Shown here piece by piece: positions 1 to 12,369 of a stretch of DNA of 64,000 nt. The stretch spans positions 104,663,967-104,727,966 of the forward strand of contig OX422216.1 in the NCBI GenBank assembly GCA_949130495.1, written 5' to 3'. Position numbers and translations under genes: made by a program. Under the pieces are notes generated by a model that saw only the letters and a list, made by a program, of their open reading frames with translations, searched no databases and was not told the origin of the DNA. Each line of letters starts with the position of its first letter. The stretch's first letter is position 1. Origin of the DNA: Sambucus nigra (Eukaryota > Streptophyta > Magnoliopsida > Dipsacales > Adoxaceae).

Positions 1-1076
1 ACCTTCACCAAATCCATATTTTTCAATCCCAAACGTCTCAAAAATTATACTACCAACATTATATCATCCTACTAGGTATTTCCAACGTGAAGCATGAGGA
101 ATTCTATCATTATACATGGATTAACCACCCAAAAATTATTATAATTATCAAGAACCCTAGAATTCTCTTAAACATGGTTCTAACAAGTATTTCCAGAAAT
201 TTCTTCCTATAAACATCATAATTTCGTGAATAATTCCTCTACATGGCAAGGGTTTCCAGGATTATCATTTAAACCATAACTACATGCGATTCCTATCTGA
301 AATCTTTGGTTTTCTTCCATAAAAACCCATTCTAATTACTCCTACACTAATATGAAAGATGCACCAATGAAATAAGCAAGATAAACACTTGCCTGGGATT
401 TTTAGAAGTCTGGTTTGGTGTTGAATTTGGTGTGGTTGCGTTCCCCGTCGCGCGATCTACGCGTTGGTGGTGACGGCGGTGCAATCGGAGGTGTTCTTGG
501 CCTAGAACTCCTTGGAGAGCTTCTCCTCTTCCTATCCAATGGCCTTCATTAGTATTTCATTGTGTTAACCCTAAAAGATGACACTTTCCATCTGATATAA
601 CCCTATAAAATTCGTAGGTTTAATTACCCATAATTGCGAAATGTCCAAAACGCCCTCCCGGGGTACTAATTAGGCCTAAAAACGCCCCAAGACCCAAACT
701 AAGCCCCCGGGTACACTTTTCTGACTATCTCGACCCTTCCGGACGCGTTGGCGCACTCAAAACGACCATACGAACAACCTATAAAATATTCACCTTTTAT
801 TAATTCACATTTAGTCCCGACATGACACAAGCACGTCCCGACTTAAATTTCCATAATTGGCATTTTATTCACACGTGACAATATTATAAAAATAAATCTC
901 ATATTACTATACTCATCCAGTAATATTCAACAAATATTAAATTCCCAATAATTACTAACTTTTGTCACGCTAATAAATATTTAAAACAATATTTCGGATT
1001 AAAATTAAATTATTTTATCTCAATTAAATTTAATAAATCCCATAATTTAAAAGCTGTAAAAATACGGGGTATTACA
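1..1076 (-). mobile_element. Tekay-type LTR fragment, cut by the window edge
   Basis: Read on the minus strand, this starts with TGTAATACCCCGTATTTTT at 1076, the 5' end shared by the Tekay-type LTRs here, and continues left past the window start. It holds the conserved U3 block (about 688-770) and the GC splice-donor motif (plus-strand complement at 387-394). No polypurine tract lies to the right of 1076, so this is either a 5' LTR or a solo LTR with X as its flank. An Arg/Pro-rich open frame just before the donor resembles one in the E3 LTRs. Confidence 0.85.
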
Positions 1077-1995
1077 GTTATCCGACCATAAAATTTTTGC
1101 CTGAGCTTGACATTATCCATACATTGCTAATTTCTCACACCGAGAAGTAATACACCACCAAATCATCACCGCGCATTTGGTTGTTACCTTTCGATGCGTC
1201 ACTTCGATGACCCTAATACTACTCTTGGCATCTCACCCTTGAGAACTTACTTGAGCCTCGCTCTAATCCACTCACCGTGGAAAAGCAACACTGTGTTCTA
1301 AGTTTCCTTGATTTTAAACATTGTACAATATCCTCAAGCCATCATCCCGCTCTTTCTAACTAGAACCACTGACTGCCATGCTGGCTAATCGAAAGGTCGT
1401 TAATCCTAAGGAAAGAAATTACTACGAGAAGACAGCGTGATTGAAAGCACAGCCACCCTCACACTGAACTTTGTGAAATAGCAAGAATACCTCAGATAAG
1501 GCGAACCCAGTTACCGAGCTGCATTGACCATACTCGGCCCACCACGCTCTACCAGGCCTAACTGCATCATACAATGACATGGTACATATTTGAGTTACCG
1601 TATACGTGAGAATACCGATCCATGATTACCAAAACCGAAAGGGATAAGCAACCATTTTGAGGAAAGCCTGCTCGTACACGTCAGACTATGATTTACATAA
1701 AGCAAACTAACGCTATGTGCTTGAAGTCTTATCACTTATCTCAAACGTTCTCACTGGGTACTTACCTAGCCACATACCTTGGTTTGAGTCACCAACCATA
1801 ACAAAGCGAGTCATAACCATTCATCCTTGGAAGACAAAAGCAACATCTGAACCAATCATTCTCTAGAAAGTCAAATGCCCGACTTCCCTCCGTGGGAGTG
1901 AGGCCCTTCCCCTCACATCCTTAGCACACATGAACCATTTTGATTGGCAATTGCTAATTCTCTTATTCGCACTGACCTAGTCCAACTTACTACAC
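1077..1995. repeat. Dispersed repeat X, copy 1
   Basis: No open frame of note. Its left end aligns with 55384-55408 joined directly to 61294 onward, so it is a second copy of X without the E4 insertion. Similarity continues through a segment around 1370-1400 that matches 61555-61590. X is probably decayed internal sequence of an old retroelement, but I recognise no domain in it. Confidence 0.6.
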
Positions 1996-3229
1996 TGTAA
2001 CACCCCGTGATTTTTTAGCAGAATCTTTATTAAATTAAAATTTTCAAAAAAATAATTTTTTGGAATCTATTTACTTTTGCTATGTAAATATGTTGGTTTT
2101 TGTATATAAAAATAAGGTTTTAAGTGGAATTTAAATCGGGATTAAAAATGGAAATTATAAATTTTTATAATAAAAAAAATCGGGGGCGGGATCTGGACTA
2201 ATGAGGATAAAATAAAAAATAAAAATAAATAGACCATTTGATCGAGCTAATTTTTAAGCAACTTCATCTCGCCATCAACTATAATATATCAAAATTTTAG
2301 CCAATTCCGACAGTCCGATCATCCATAATGTATTTTTTAGTGTTTATGTTTGATTAGGACTCTTTCTTTAAATCCTTTATATAATGGACGGGTATAGACT
2401 TTTTAAAACCCATTTAATATTTTTCAAAAATCAGTAGCCTCCCAAATTATTATCTCCTCTCATCTACAAAACCTAAACCCCATTAAACACGACTTTAACC
2501 TAAGTTTTGAAGATATAAATCAAGTTTTCTCAAGAACAACCAAGAAGGTGTCTTTACTATTTTCACGAGTGGAACGCAACCATGTAATCAGATTTACAAG
2601 ACGACTTCTTTACAGGCATGGATACTTCTATTATTCCCCTTTAGTATTATGCGTTTTAAATGTTACCTAAATACTAACAATCATTATTTTCTTAAAATAT
2701 ATTAGAGACACTAATTGGGGAAAGTGAAATTTAATATTAGGACTTTTTTATATAAAAATCTTTAATATGAATTAAGACTCAAAGTCCTTGTATGTTTAGA
2801 TTAGAGGTTGGGATTTTTTTAGATTATATGGACGTTCACATGTTAAAATAAATCGTTTGAATTTTATAAATGGAATTTGACTTGTCAAATCATGTTATCT
2901 ATGTGTATCTTGTTGAATAGAAAATTATTGTTGTATGCTTCGAAATATGCACGGGTATGAAAATTTTATAATTTGTTGTTGAAAATCGAAAGTGTTTAAT
3001 TAAAATTAAAATTAAATGTATATATATTGGTTAAATTGGAATCTTGAAATTTAATTGGATGAATTGTTGTTATAGGTTGAAAATATTCCTTATGTGATTT
3101 ATTAATAATTTACACCGCGGGGACGAAGGGATTGTTGGGATAGTTATTGCTCTCACTTTAATTTAGGTTGCTTGCTATGTATGGGACTAGTAGGTAGGAA
3201 TTAGTTATTGGTAACGCTTTGTAGGTATG

Positions 3230-3420
3230 GGACTAGTTAGTGTAGGCTTTATGGATGGATAATTCGGGGATGAGGTTGACTTGTATGCCGTTTCCGTTAG
3301 ATCATTAGCCTAGGTGTGAGGTTAGGACTAGTTAGTGTAGGCTTTATGGATAGATAATTCCGGTGTGGGGCTGACTTGTATGTCATTTCCGTTAGATCGT
3401 TAGCCTTGGTGCGAGGCTAG
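3230..3420 (+). repeat. Two direct repeats of about 95 bp in LTR S
   Basis: Both copies start GGACTAGTTAGTGTAGGC (near 3230 and 3325) and run through TTTCCGTTAGATC. They differ at a few bases. Confidence 0.75.
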
Positions 3421-3619
3421 GTAATAGTTATTTGTAGGTATTCTTCTAAATTGAGAGGTTAAAAGATACTTGTGTTTTGGAGACCTATAGGTATGGGACT
3501 ATGGGTGGTGTGAGGATTTAGGCTCGATAAAAAGGTGGGGCTAATAAAAATAATGAGAACTTAAGAAAATTAAGAATTAATGCCTAAGATAATAAACGGG
3601 CATAGAAAAGAATTTTGCG

Positions 3620-3890
3620 CCCCCGAGTATTGCAGAGTTGACAGAATACGGGCCGACTGGCTATAGCGGTGTGGGTGTGTGTGTGGCATCACGAGTATGT
3701 GCAGGGTTGAGAGAATATGGGTGAACAGGCTATAGTAACGTATCGTGCATGGAACCTCACCAATATGTGTAGGGATAACGAAAAATGGGTGAACTAAATA
3801 TAGTGAGGGGATTGTGTGAGGTGTATAGATTTGGGCTCGCCAGGAATATGTGCATGACTCGTAAAGGAGTGAATTGGCTATACCGATGTC
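3620..3890 (+). repeat. Degenerate tandem repeat in LTR S, about four units
   Basis: Units of about 70 bp share GAGTATGTGCAGGGTTGAGA followed by a variant of GGCTATAG. The last two units are strongly diverged. Confidence 0.55.
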
Positions 3891-4539
3891 CCATAAATAA
3901 AATAAGCTGAATTAATTTAATTAAATTGTGAAAATTGAAATAGTAGCCTTAAGATAATTAGATGTTGAAATATAATAATTGAACTTGAACTTTGAGGAGG
4001 CTTAGTTATGTGGTTGGATAGTGATGGTTTACTTGTACTCGCATTGTTAATATATATCTCGTTTAAATTAAAATACTCTATTGTGATGTTCATCATGTAT
4101 AATGCTATTGTCTAGGTCTACGAACTCTAATTAGGAGTAGCTAGTATTCATACGGTGGGCTCTGACCCATTGCATTGACTAACAATTTAGGTATAGTTGC
4201 GGGAGTAGCTGCATAGGATGTATTGGAGATCTTTGGAGCGCAACTGGAGATTTATTTTATCTGCTTTAGTAGTTTAGATTTGCTTTCCATTCCGTCATTT
4301 TATTTTGAGATAATTATTTATGGATTTTTGGTGGGCTATTCGGTTCCACAATTGTTTATGGATTTCAGTTAGAGATTTGTAGTGGGATTATTTATTGGAT
4401 ATTATTTTAGAAAAATTGAGTTGGATTTATTTTGGAGATAGCGTGGCGATGGATTTTAATATTTCATATATGGTTATATTTTTTGAAAATTTGAGGATAT
4501 CTTGTGGAAATTTTTTAAATGTCTTTTAAATCTGTCACA

Positions 4540-4598
4540 TGTTAAGAATGGTATTTAATTTCGTAACTATCGGCGTATTCTATTATTGGGGGGAAGTA
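4540..4598 (+). mobile_element. Remnant of an internal 3' end with polypurine tract
   Basis: TATTCTATTATTGGGGGGAAG just before the LTR at 4599 matches the sequence before the E0 and E1 3' LTRs. The LTR at 4599 therefore once served as a 3' LTR of an upstream relative whose body is gone. Confidence 0.6.
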
Positions 4599-5727
4599 TG
4601 TAATACCCCGTATTTTTGTGATATTTATTTATGGAATTAATTGAATTAAATGTGTATTAATTGAGAATTAATCCGGATAAAATACTAACGAGATGTGAGT
4701 TGGTATTTGATTATAATGTGTATATATGGCAATACATAAAGATTTGAAAATATTGAAATTTGTCGTGAGATAGAAATACGACAATTTGGAAATTTTGTTG
4801 GGACGCGTGTGACAGTCGCATCAGGAATATAATTATTTTAATTAAAAAGTGAATTTTATTTTTATCAATCGGATGGTCATTTTGAGTGGGCCAACGTGTC
4901 CGGAAGGGTCGAAATAGTCAGAAAACACTAGCCGGGGGTTTAGTTTGGGTCCCGGGGCATTATTGGGCCATACCGGTAACTTAAAAGGGCATTTTGGTAA
5001 TTTAGAAATTTAAGGAATTAAAACCCACGAAAATTAGAGTTTAATTAGGATTTATCATTAAACCCACCAACCCATTATCAGCACTAAACTAAGTAGTGGG
5101 CTACGGGAGAAGTTTAGAAAAGAAGTTAAAAGTCCAAAAATAAACCTCCACCTCCATTTGTCATCTTTGGAGAAAAACTGGTAGAGAAAGAGAGAGGAAG
5201 GATAACTCTGCAGAAAGAGAAAGAGAGAGATCAACCTTCATCAATTCAACATCAAATTCAGAGAAAGACCAAATGCAAGTGGTTTAATTACGTTAATTTC
5301 AAGCGAATGCTTCTTCCATGCTTAGAATTGATAAAAATTGATTTATATTGGGTATTTGATGAAAACCTTTGAAATTTGAAAGACAAACTCATGAGATGTT
5401 ATAGGAATTGCATGTAGATAGGTATTGGGTGATTGTACTAAAAGAAATCCAACTTTTCATGATGTAAAAACGGATTTATAAAGGGAAATTGAAGACTTTA
5501 AATTTCTAGGGTTCATACTCATATGGTTTTGGGAAAAATTGGGGATTGATGATAATTTCGATGTTGTTTAGGAAGATTTGACCCCTAAAAATGTTGAGAT
5601 ACGACCTATATATGTTTAGGAAATGATTAGGAACATTAAAACACTGTTGGAATAATGTTTGGATGAGTTTTGAGAAGAAAAAGTTGGAGGAAAAACGATT
5701 TAGAAATTTCTGGGCTCGAAACTGTCA

Positions 5728-5897
5728 CCTCGTTAGAAGGCCTGCCCAGGTCGTTCGAACGAGCTTCTAACGAGTTGACAGTTTGACATCTAACGAGGGG
5801 GATGTTCGTTCGATGCCTTTCGTTCGAACGAGATCTCGTTAGATGCCCACTTCGTTCGAACGAACTCTCGTTCGAAAGAGACTTCTAACGAGTTGAT
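5728..5897 (+). repeat. Palindrome cluster in the E0 5' LTR
   Basis: Repeated TCGTTCGAACGA-type palindromes alternate with TTCTAACGAGTTGAC. One unit is about 14 bp shorter than in the 3' LTR (13518-13686). Confidence 0.85.
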
Positions 5898-7050
5898 AGA
5901 ATGGCCTTTTTGGCCTGATTTGATTTCTAGTGTCCCGTAACCTTGTTTAATTGTAGAGATAACATTCCCTTGATAACTAATTGAGATAGTTGGGATATTT
6001 GGGATATATTGAGGAGTAAAACATAGAAGTGTGAGTGGTACCAATTAATATTTGTGGATTAGGACGCGAGTGACTAATCACGTTGTGAGAATAACTGGTG
6101 ACTTAATTACATACGAACCGAACATATGAATTGTGTAACATTATAAGTTGGTATAAGAACGATTAGTATACCACTGATAAATTATGGTACTTACTAAGAT
6201 GTGTGCATGCTTAGTATAGATATAATTTTCTGTGTATGACATACCTACCATACTTGCTATCACGGGAGGTTTACGTTCGCTTAGGGCCATCTAATCTTTG
6301 GGTGCCCGGATTTAGATTGGTGCCTTAAGAACATAATACTAGAATGACTTATTTGTGAGTTAATAAGTCAGCTGACTATGGAGCGTAGGTATGTACGTGA
6401 CCCATGGGTATGTTGAATTATGTTCGCCTCCATTTTATGTGTTGTGCTTATTCTAACAATTCCTGAGAGATTCGGAATTTGTAATCCTTATGTACGTGAT
6501 GTACCGGGATGGATAGCAGAGTATGTGTGCACCGCAGCTTAGCCTCGGGGTGCTTGTATTGTATATTTATGACCTGAATAATATACGGTTAAATTAAAAG
6601 GACTTTGTTATGTTTAATTGTGAGTATAATTGTAATAACGTCTTGATAAAGATACAAAGGGGAAAACCTTCTGTGAATTGTTTTGCTAATAATTGAGAAT
6701 CCTAGTTTAAGTAAAACCTCCTATTTAATTGATAACATTGGGAATCTATATCGTGAGTCAAGTAGAAAGGTTATAACTTATGACGGTTTAGTTAGAGAGG
6801 AATGCCACTTAGATGGGTACGGTACGTTAGGAGTGCACAATTAGTCGAGAGGTGAGAATTTCATGTGAGTGCACGTCCTAACATGTATTTTGCATTCATT
6901 GTTTTAATGTTGTTAAAGCACTTGCTGTTTTTAATATGCTCTCCACTTTCGGGCTCTGACCCGTTTGCTTTCAAATCTATTTTTGTATAAACCTTTTAGG
7001 TGCCCAGCCACAAGGACACCATGCATAGGATTGCTATTCAGGTGACGAGA

Positions 7051-7072
7051 TGTAGCTGTTGTGGAAGTTACA
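7051..7072 (+). promoter_or_regulatory. Conserved leader hairpin, E0
   Basis: TGTAGCT pairs with AGTTACA (one G-U pair) around a TGTGG-containing loop. It sits 52 nt after the predicted acceptor and upstream of the primer site. Confidence 0.55.
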
Positions 7073-7520
7073 GGGCCTTGCTAGTAGACGCTTCTTTCGT
7101 CTTGACTCTCTATTCAGTTTTCATCATTTGTAGGGCATATCGCCCATTTCTTTTAGAGACATTTATATTTCAGTTATTCAGATTGTGGATTGTAATTATT
7201 CAGGATTCAGACTTGCTTTATTTTATTCAGTTTTGGGATTGTTGTGAGGAGTATTTTTCCTCCAGACTTATTATTATTATTATTTGTTGGTCATTCTTTT
7301 AGACGTTATGGTGTATGGTGATGTTATTCCTTCACGTTTCATTTATCGCATGTTAATCAGATTTAATTTAAAATTTGTCAACTTACTTTTTAAATACTAG
7401 GTGGTTAGTAATCATTAAATGTTTTCGACAGTGATGCTATTAACTGAACCAACTTGGCATTTTGAATTAATTTAATAAAGGAGTAGCTACCCGGTATTTA
7501 ATTAGTCAGGGTGTCACAGG

Positions 7521-7532
7521 TGGTATCAGAGC
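7521..7532 (+). other. E0 primer binding site (initiator Met tRNA)
   Basis: TGGTATCAGAGC, two bases after the LTR, complements the 3' end of plant initiator-Met tRNA. The leader 7533-7701 has no other feature that I can name. Confidence 0.95.
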
Positions 7533-7701
7533 ATCAGGTTCTAGTGTCCTTTAGGATCTATACGGCTTATTATGTTTCCGCTGAGCTTTCTTTGATGTAG
7601 AGCCCTATATTTTAGGACTGTTGTATTCTTTTATGTATGCTTCGCTCTTCAGCTATTTTGGGTTTATAACTGGGAACTTATAGACCTTACTCTTATTTCA
7701 T

Positions 7702-10700
7702 ATGGCTCCACGACGTGCACAACGGGTTTCCAGGGATGCAACGCCAGAACCACAGCCCGCACCAGTTCAGGGCACGATGAATGCCGCCGAGGTTGCAGCC
7801 ATTGTAGCCCAAGCGGTAAATGCCGCACTAGCCGTGGTTCAGCAGGCACCACCTCAGGCGCCAGTAGCCACGCCAGTTAAGGCACATGCATTCCCGTCTG
7901 CTTGGGAACGTGTTCGAGATGCTTTTCAGAAAGCACACCCACCGGAGTTCGCAGGTAGCTCCGATGTCGTGGTTTCAAGTCAGTGGAGAAAAGACATTCA
8001 GAGGCACTTGAGGATGTATGAGTGCACCGATGATCAGAAGCAGGTACTAGCTACTTTCAAGCTAGTGGGATCTGCATTGCAGTGGTGGGAGTCTATTACC
8101 ACCGTGGAGGAGAGGGATACTCTCACTATACAGGAGTTTTGGGTGCGGTTCGACCGCAAATATTTTCTGTCAGCTGTTCACACGGAAATGAGGAGGAAGT
8201 TGATGAGCCTTAGACAGGAGGGTAAAATGGTGGCCGAGTATGAGGCCGAATTCACAAATTTGCTAAATATTGTCCCGGATGAGATACCGACAGAGGAGAA
8301 GAAGTCCAGAAGTTCACCGATGGATTGACATGGAGGATCCGTCAGCACTTGTTGGGGAACCTCTCGTTGGCCACTTACTCTGACGTGGTTAACGCTGCAC
8401 TTCTCCATTGCCAGGACCACCGCTTTCACTTGACAGAAGGGAAGCAATCAGGAGAGTCCGGCCATCAGGGCAGGACAGGGGGAAATGGTGCCAGCGGGGC
8501 ACAATCAGCTCAGGGTCAGTATAGCCAGGGTGATCAGGGTTCCCAGCAGGGGGATTCTAAGAGATTCCGATCAGGGGGTTTCAGGAACGGTCAGGGAGGA
8601 TTCCGGAATGGCCAGTAGGGTCAGAACGGCCATCAGGGCTAGCAGGGTCAAAATGGTCAACAACAGCAGTTTCACCAGGGCCAGCAAGGCCAGGGCAGAA
8701 ATGGTAATGGTCATCAGGGCCGTGGTCAGCAGGGGCAGCGAGGGGGAAACTTCCAGGGGAAGTGTTTCATTTGTGGTAAGATTGGCCACAAACGTCAGGA
8801 TTGTCCTGATAGGGGCAGGGCTCCATAGCAGCAGCAGCAGCAGGGTGCTCGATATGAGCCACAGAGGCCTATGTTTCCCGCCGCCCTCCCAGCACCACAG
8901 ATGGCAGCCTTACCACCCATTCCAGCAGTCCCAGTTCAGCAGGGACAACTTCAGTATGGGAGAGTGTATCAGCTCCAGCAGGTCGCAGCCCCACATGATC
9001 CACCAGCCATTGAGGGTATGTTCTCTATTCAGGGGACTCTGGGGCGTATTTTATTTGACACGGGGGCTACACACTGTTTTATTGCTATGAGATTTGCACT
9101 GACCATTGGGTTGTTAGACACCGCCGAGAGTACGGTTACTTGTGTAGATTCACCGTTGAGTAGGGGTTCCGTGATTTCCCTTATTTGTAAAGGTGTGGGT
9201 ATAGAGATCGGGAGGTTTACCTTACCCGCTAATATGTTAGTGTTAGAGATGATCGAGTATGATGCCATTATTGGTATGGATTGGCTAGTAGCGTACCGAG
9301 CCATGATTGAATGTTTTAGTAGGAGTATTATCTTTGCCATTCCTGGGCAAGAGATGTTTTTAGTGGCGATGCCTCGTCCTGAGGGAGGATTGTCCACTCA
9401 CTTGTACTATATAGAGGAGGAGACCTCTAAGGAAGTGGTGATACCATTTGATTCGATTCCGGTTGTTCGAGAGTTTGCCGATGTATTTCAGGATATACCT
9501 GGACTACCTCCGAGTAGGGAGATAGATTTTGTGATTGATTTGACGCCGGGCACTCGGCCTATTGCCCGCGCACCTTATTGTATGGCTCCAGTTGAGATGA
9601 GAGAGTTACGGGATTAGATTGAGCAGTTGTTGGGTCAGGGGTTTATACGGAGGAGTACTTCGCCGTGGGGTGCCCCTGTGTTGTTCGTTAAGAAGAGGGA
9701 TGGATCGTTGAGGTTGTGTGTGGATTACCGGGAGTTGAATAAGGTCACGATACGGAATAAGTCTCCGTTGCCCCAAATCGATGACTTATTCGACCAGCTG
9801 AGAGGAGCTTCTTTCTTCTCAAAGATTGATTTGCGATCGGGATACCATCAGTTACGTATAAGGGAGGAGGACGTCTCGAAGACTGCTTTCTTAACGAGAT
9901 ATGGGTCCTACGAGTTTCGGGTTATGCCTTTTGGTTTGACCAATGCTCCAGCTGTGTTTATGGACTTGATGAATAGGGTGTTCAGAGAGTTCCTAGATCA
10001 GTTCGTCATTGTCTTCATTGATGATATTTTGGTTTACTCCCAGACAGAGGAGGAGCACGCCGAGCATTTGAGACAGGTTTTGCAGACGCTACGTCAGAAC
10101 GAGCTGTATGCAAAATATGAGAAGTGTGGGTTTTGGCTGAAGGAGGTTCAGTTTTTGGGACATATTATTTTCGACCGGGGGATATCTGTTGATCCGGGGA
10201 AGGTATCCGCGGTGAGGGAGTGGGGACAGCCCACGACACCGACTGAAATCCGTAGTTTCTTGGGCTTAGCAGGATACTACAGGAGATTTATTCGGGGTTT
10301 CTCCAAGATAGCTGGTTCCATGACACATCTGACTCGTAAGGGTGTGCCATTCATCTGGAGTGATGCCTGTCAGTTGGCATTCGATGAGTTGAAGGAGAAA
10401 TTGACCTCAGCACCTGTGTTAGCATTGCCGAGACCGGGAGTTGAGTATCTAGTTTACACCGATGCGTCCTTACAAGGACTTGGAGGTGTATTACAGCAGG
10501 AGAGTCAGGCCATAGCTTATGCTTCCCGTAAGCTTAAGCCTCACGAGAAGAATTACCCCACTCATGACTTGGAGTTAGCGGCAGTGGTATTTGCCCTTCG
10601 GATTTGGAGACATCATTACCTTTTGGGGGAGAAATTTCGATTGTTCACGGACCACAAGTCCCTACAGTACCTATTCACGCAGAAGGAGTTGAATATGCGG

Positions 10701-12327
10701 CAACGGAGGTGGCTTGAGTTTGTGAAGGACTATCAGTTTGATATCCAATATCACCCGGGGAAGGCTAACGTGGTAGCAGACGCGTTGAGCCGTAGGCCAG
10801 TAGATGAGGTGGCCGGGGTGTGGAAGGCTAAGTGGAAGGAGTTTGGACATCAGGATTCAGTGGCCCGATCATTCATGTCGGTGATGACTGTTACACCGCA
10901 AATTGTCACGAGAGTGGTAAAGGCACAAGCAGATGACTCGTTCTGTCAGGAGCAAATAGTTCGATTATTAGCAGAGGGAGCCGAGTCCTATACCGTTAGC
11001 TCAGACGGGGGACTACGCTTCAATGGGAGACTGGTAGTTCCAGAGGGGGAGGAATTGCGACACGAGGTGATGGCAGAATCGCACGGCTCACGGTTCGCGG
11101 TACATCCCGGTGGGGACAAAATGTACCAAGACATGAGATGACAGTATTGGTGGAGCGGGATGAAGAGAGATATTGACGTGTTTGTTTCTAAATGCGCCAC
11201 TTGTCAGCTGGTAAAAGTGGATCATCAAAGACCGGCAGGACTTCTACAGCCATTAGAGGTCCCGATGTGGATGTGGGAGAGCATATCCATGGACTTTATC
11301 ACAGGATTGCCTACGTCACAGAGAGGTCACGACTCCATTTGGGTAATTGTGAACAGGTTGACCAAAGTCGCTCATTTTCTACCCGTAAGGACAGACTACA
11401 CTACGGGACAGTATGCCCAGCTCTTTATTGCAGAAATAGTGAGACTTCACGGTGTGCCCCTAAATATCGTGTCTGACAGAGATAAGATATTTGTTTCACA
11501 GTTTTGGGAGAGTTTTCAGGAGGCCATGGGCACGGAATTGCGGTTGAGTACGGCGTATCACCCGTAGACCGATGGGCAAACCGAGAGTACAAACCAGATG
11601 TTGGAGGACATGTTGCGTATGTGCATCATTGATTTTGCGGGTGGAGGTGGAGTTTGCTTACAACAACTCCTGCCAGTTCACCATTGGCATGGCTCCATTT
11701 GAAGCGTTGTACGGTAGACCTTGTCGTTCCCCAGCATGTTGGTTGGAAGTGGGGGACAACAAACTACTTGGGCCGGAAGTGATTCAGGATACTTCGGCAA
11801 GGATAGAATTGATACGGAGTCGCATTCGGGTAGCTCAGGATCGGCAGAAGAGCTACGCCGATGCGAAGAGATTCTTCATGGAGTTCCAAGTGGGGGACCA
11901 AGTTTTACTCAGAGTATCTCCTATGAAGGGGATTATGCGATTTGGGAAGAAGGGGAAGTTGGCACCGAGATATGTGGGGCCATTTCCTATCATCGAGCGG
12001 ATTGGGTCTGTTGCGTATAGACTTGGGTTACCGGAGCATTTACACAGGATTCATGATGTGTTTCATATTTCCTCGCTAAGGAAATATCTTAGAGATGATT
12101 TGGCTCATTCTCACATTGCTTTGGAGGACAGCGATATCCAGCCTGATAGCTCCTACGAGGAGGGGCCGATTGCTATTTTGGACAGAAGTGAAAGGAAACT
12201 GCGGTAAATGATAGTTCTGTTAGTACGTGTTCAGTTGCGGCATCATAATGTCGAGGAGTCCACATGGGAGCGCGAGGATGAGATGCGCGAACGTTATCCA
12301 GAGTTGTTTTTACCAGGTACTTTCTAG
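7702..12327 (+). pseudogene. E0 gag-pol pseudogene
   Basis: Gag starts with ATG at 7702 (MAPRRAQR). A retrotransposon-gag domain, a Gln/Gly-rich linker and an intact CX2CX4HX4C knuckle (about 8763-8805) follow. The protease has DTGA (about 9058). RT has VFIDD and RNaseH has YTDAS. Integrase zinc-binding and core domains, a GPF motif and a chromodomain-like tail complete it. Breaks: a one-base deletion near 8303; TAG at 8616, 8640, 8826, 9615 and 11565; TGA at 11139; a deletion of about 20 bp near 11645 in the integrase core that shifts the frame; TAA at 12205. The single stop between gag and pol in relatives suggests that the ancestor made one Gag-Pol polyprotein. Not functional. Confidence 0.95.
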
Positions 12328-12357
12328 TTCCGAATTTCGGGACGAAATTCTGTTATT

Positions 12358-12367
12358 AGAGGGGAAG
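12358..12367 (+). other. E0 polypurine tract
   Basis: AGAGGGGAAG directly before the 3' LTR, the expected plus-strand primer site. Confidence 0.85.
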
Positions 12368-12369
12368 TA

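Larger units (their letters stand above)
1996..4539 (+). mobile_element. Solo or truncated LTR S, divergent chromovirus type
   Basis: It starts TGTAACACCCCGTGA and reaches CTGTCACA at 4532-4539, a TG...CA layout. It carries GGGCTCTGACCC near 4155, followed by an acceptor-like TTTAG|GT, in the same order as the other LTRs, and a weak donor-like CAGGCATG near 2613. It lacks the U3 block common to the others. No target duplication is visible (TACAC left, TGTTA right) and the 3' end is uncertain; it could run to about 4565. Confidence 0.55.
4599..7518 (+). repeat. E0 5' LTR
   Basis: Runs from TGTAATACCCC to GGTGTCACA. Contents in order: U3 block (4873-4960), GA-rich stretch (about 5175-5230), damaged donor motif (ATGCAAGT near 5273), palindrome cluster (5728-5897), GGGCTCTGACCC near 6953, acceptor at 6998-6999, hairpin at 7051-7072. 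Confidence 0.95.

Noticed and set aside
7000..7302. 100-codon plus-strand frame at the E0 LTR end
   Set aside because: It begins at the predicted acceptor but uses GTG and is not kept in E1, E2 or E3; treated as non-coding exon.
7521..7532. Possible tRNA gene at the TGGTATCAGAGC sites
   Set aside because: Only the 12-base primer complement is present; no cloverleaf can be formed from the neighbourhood.
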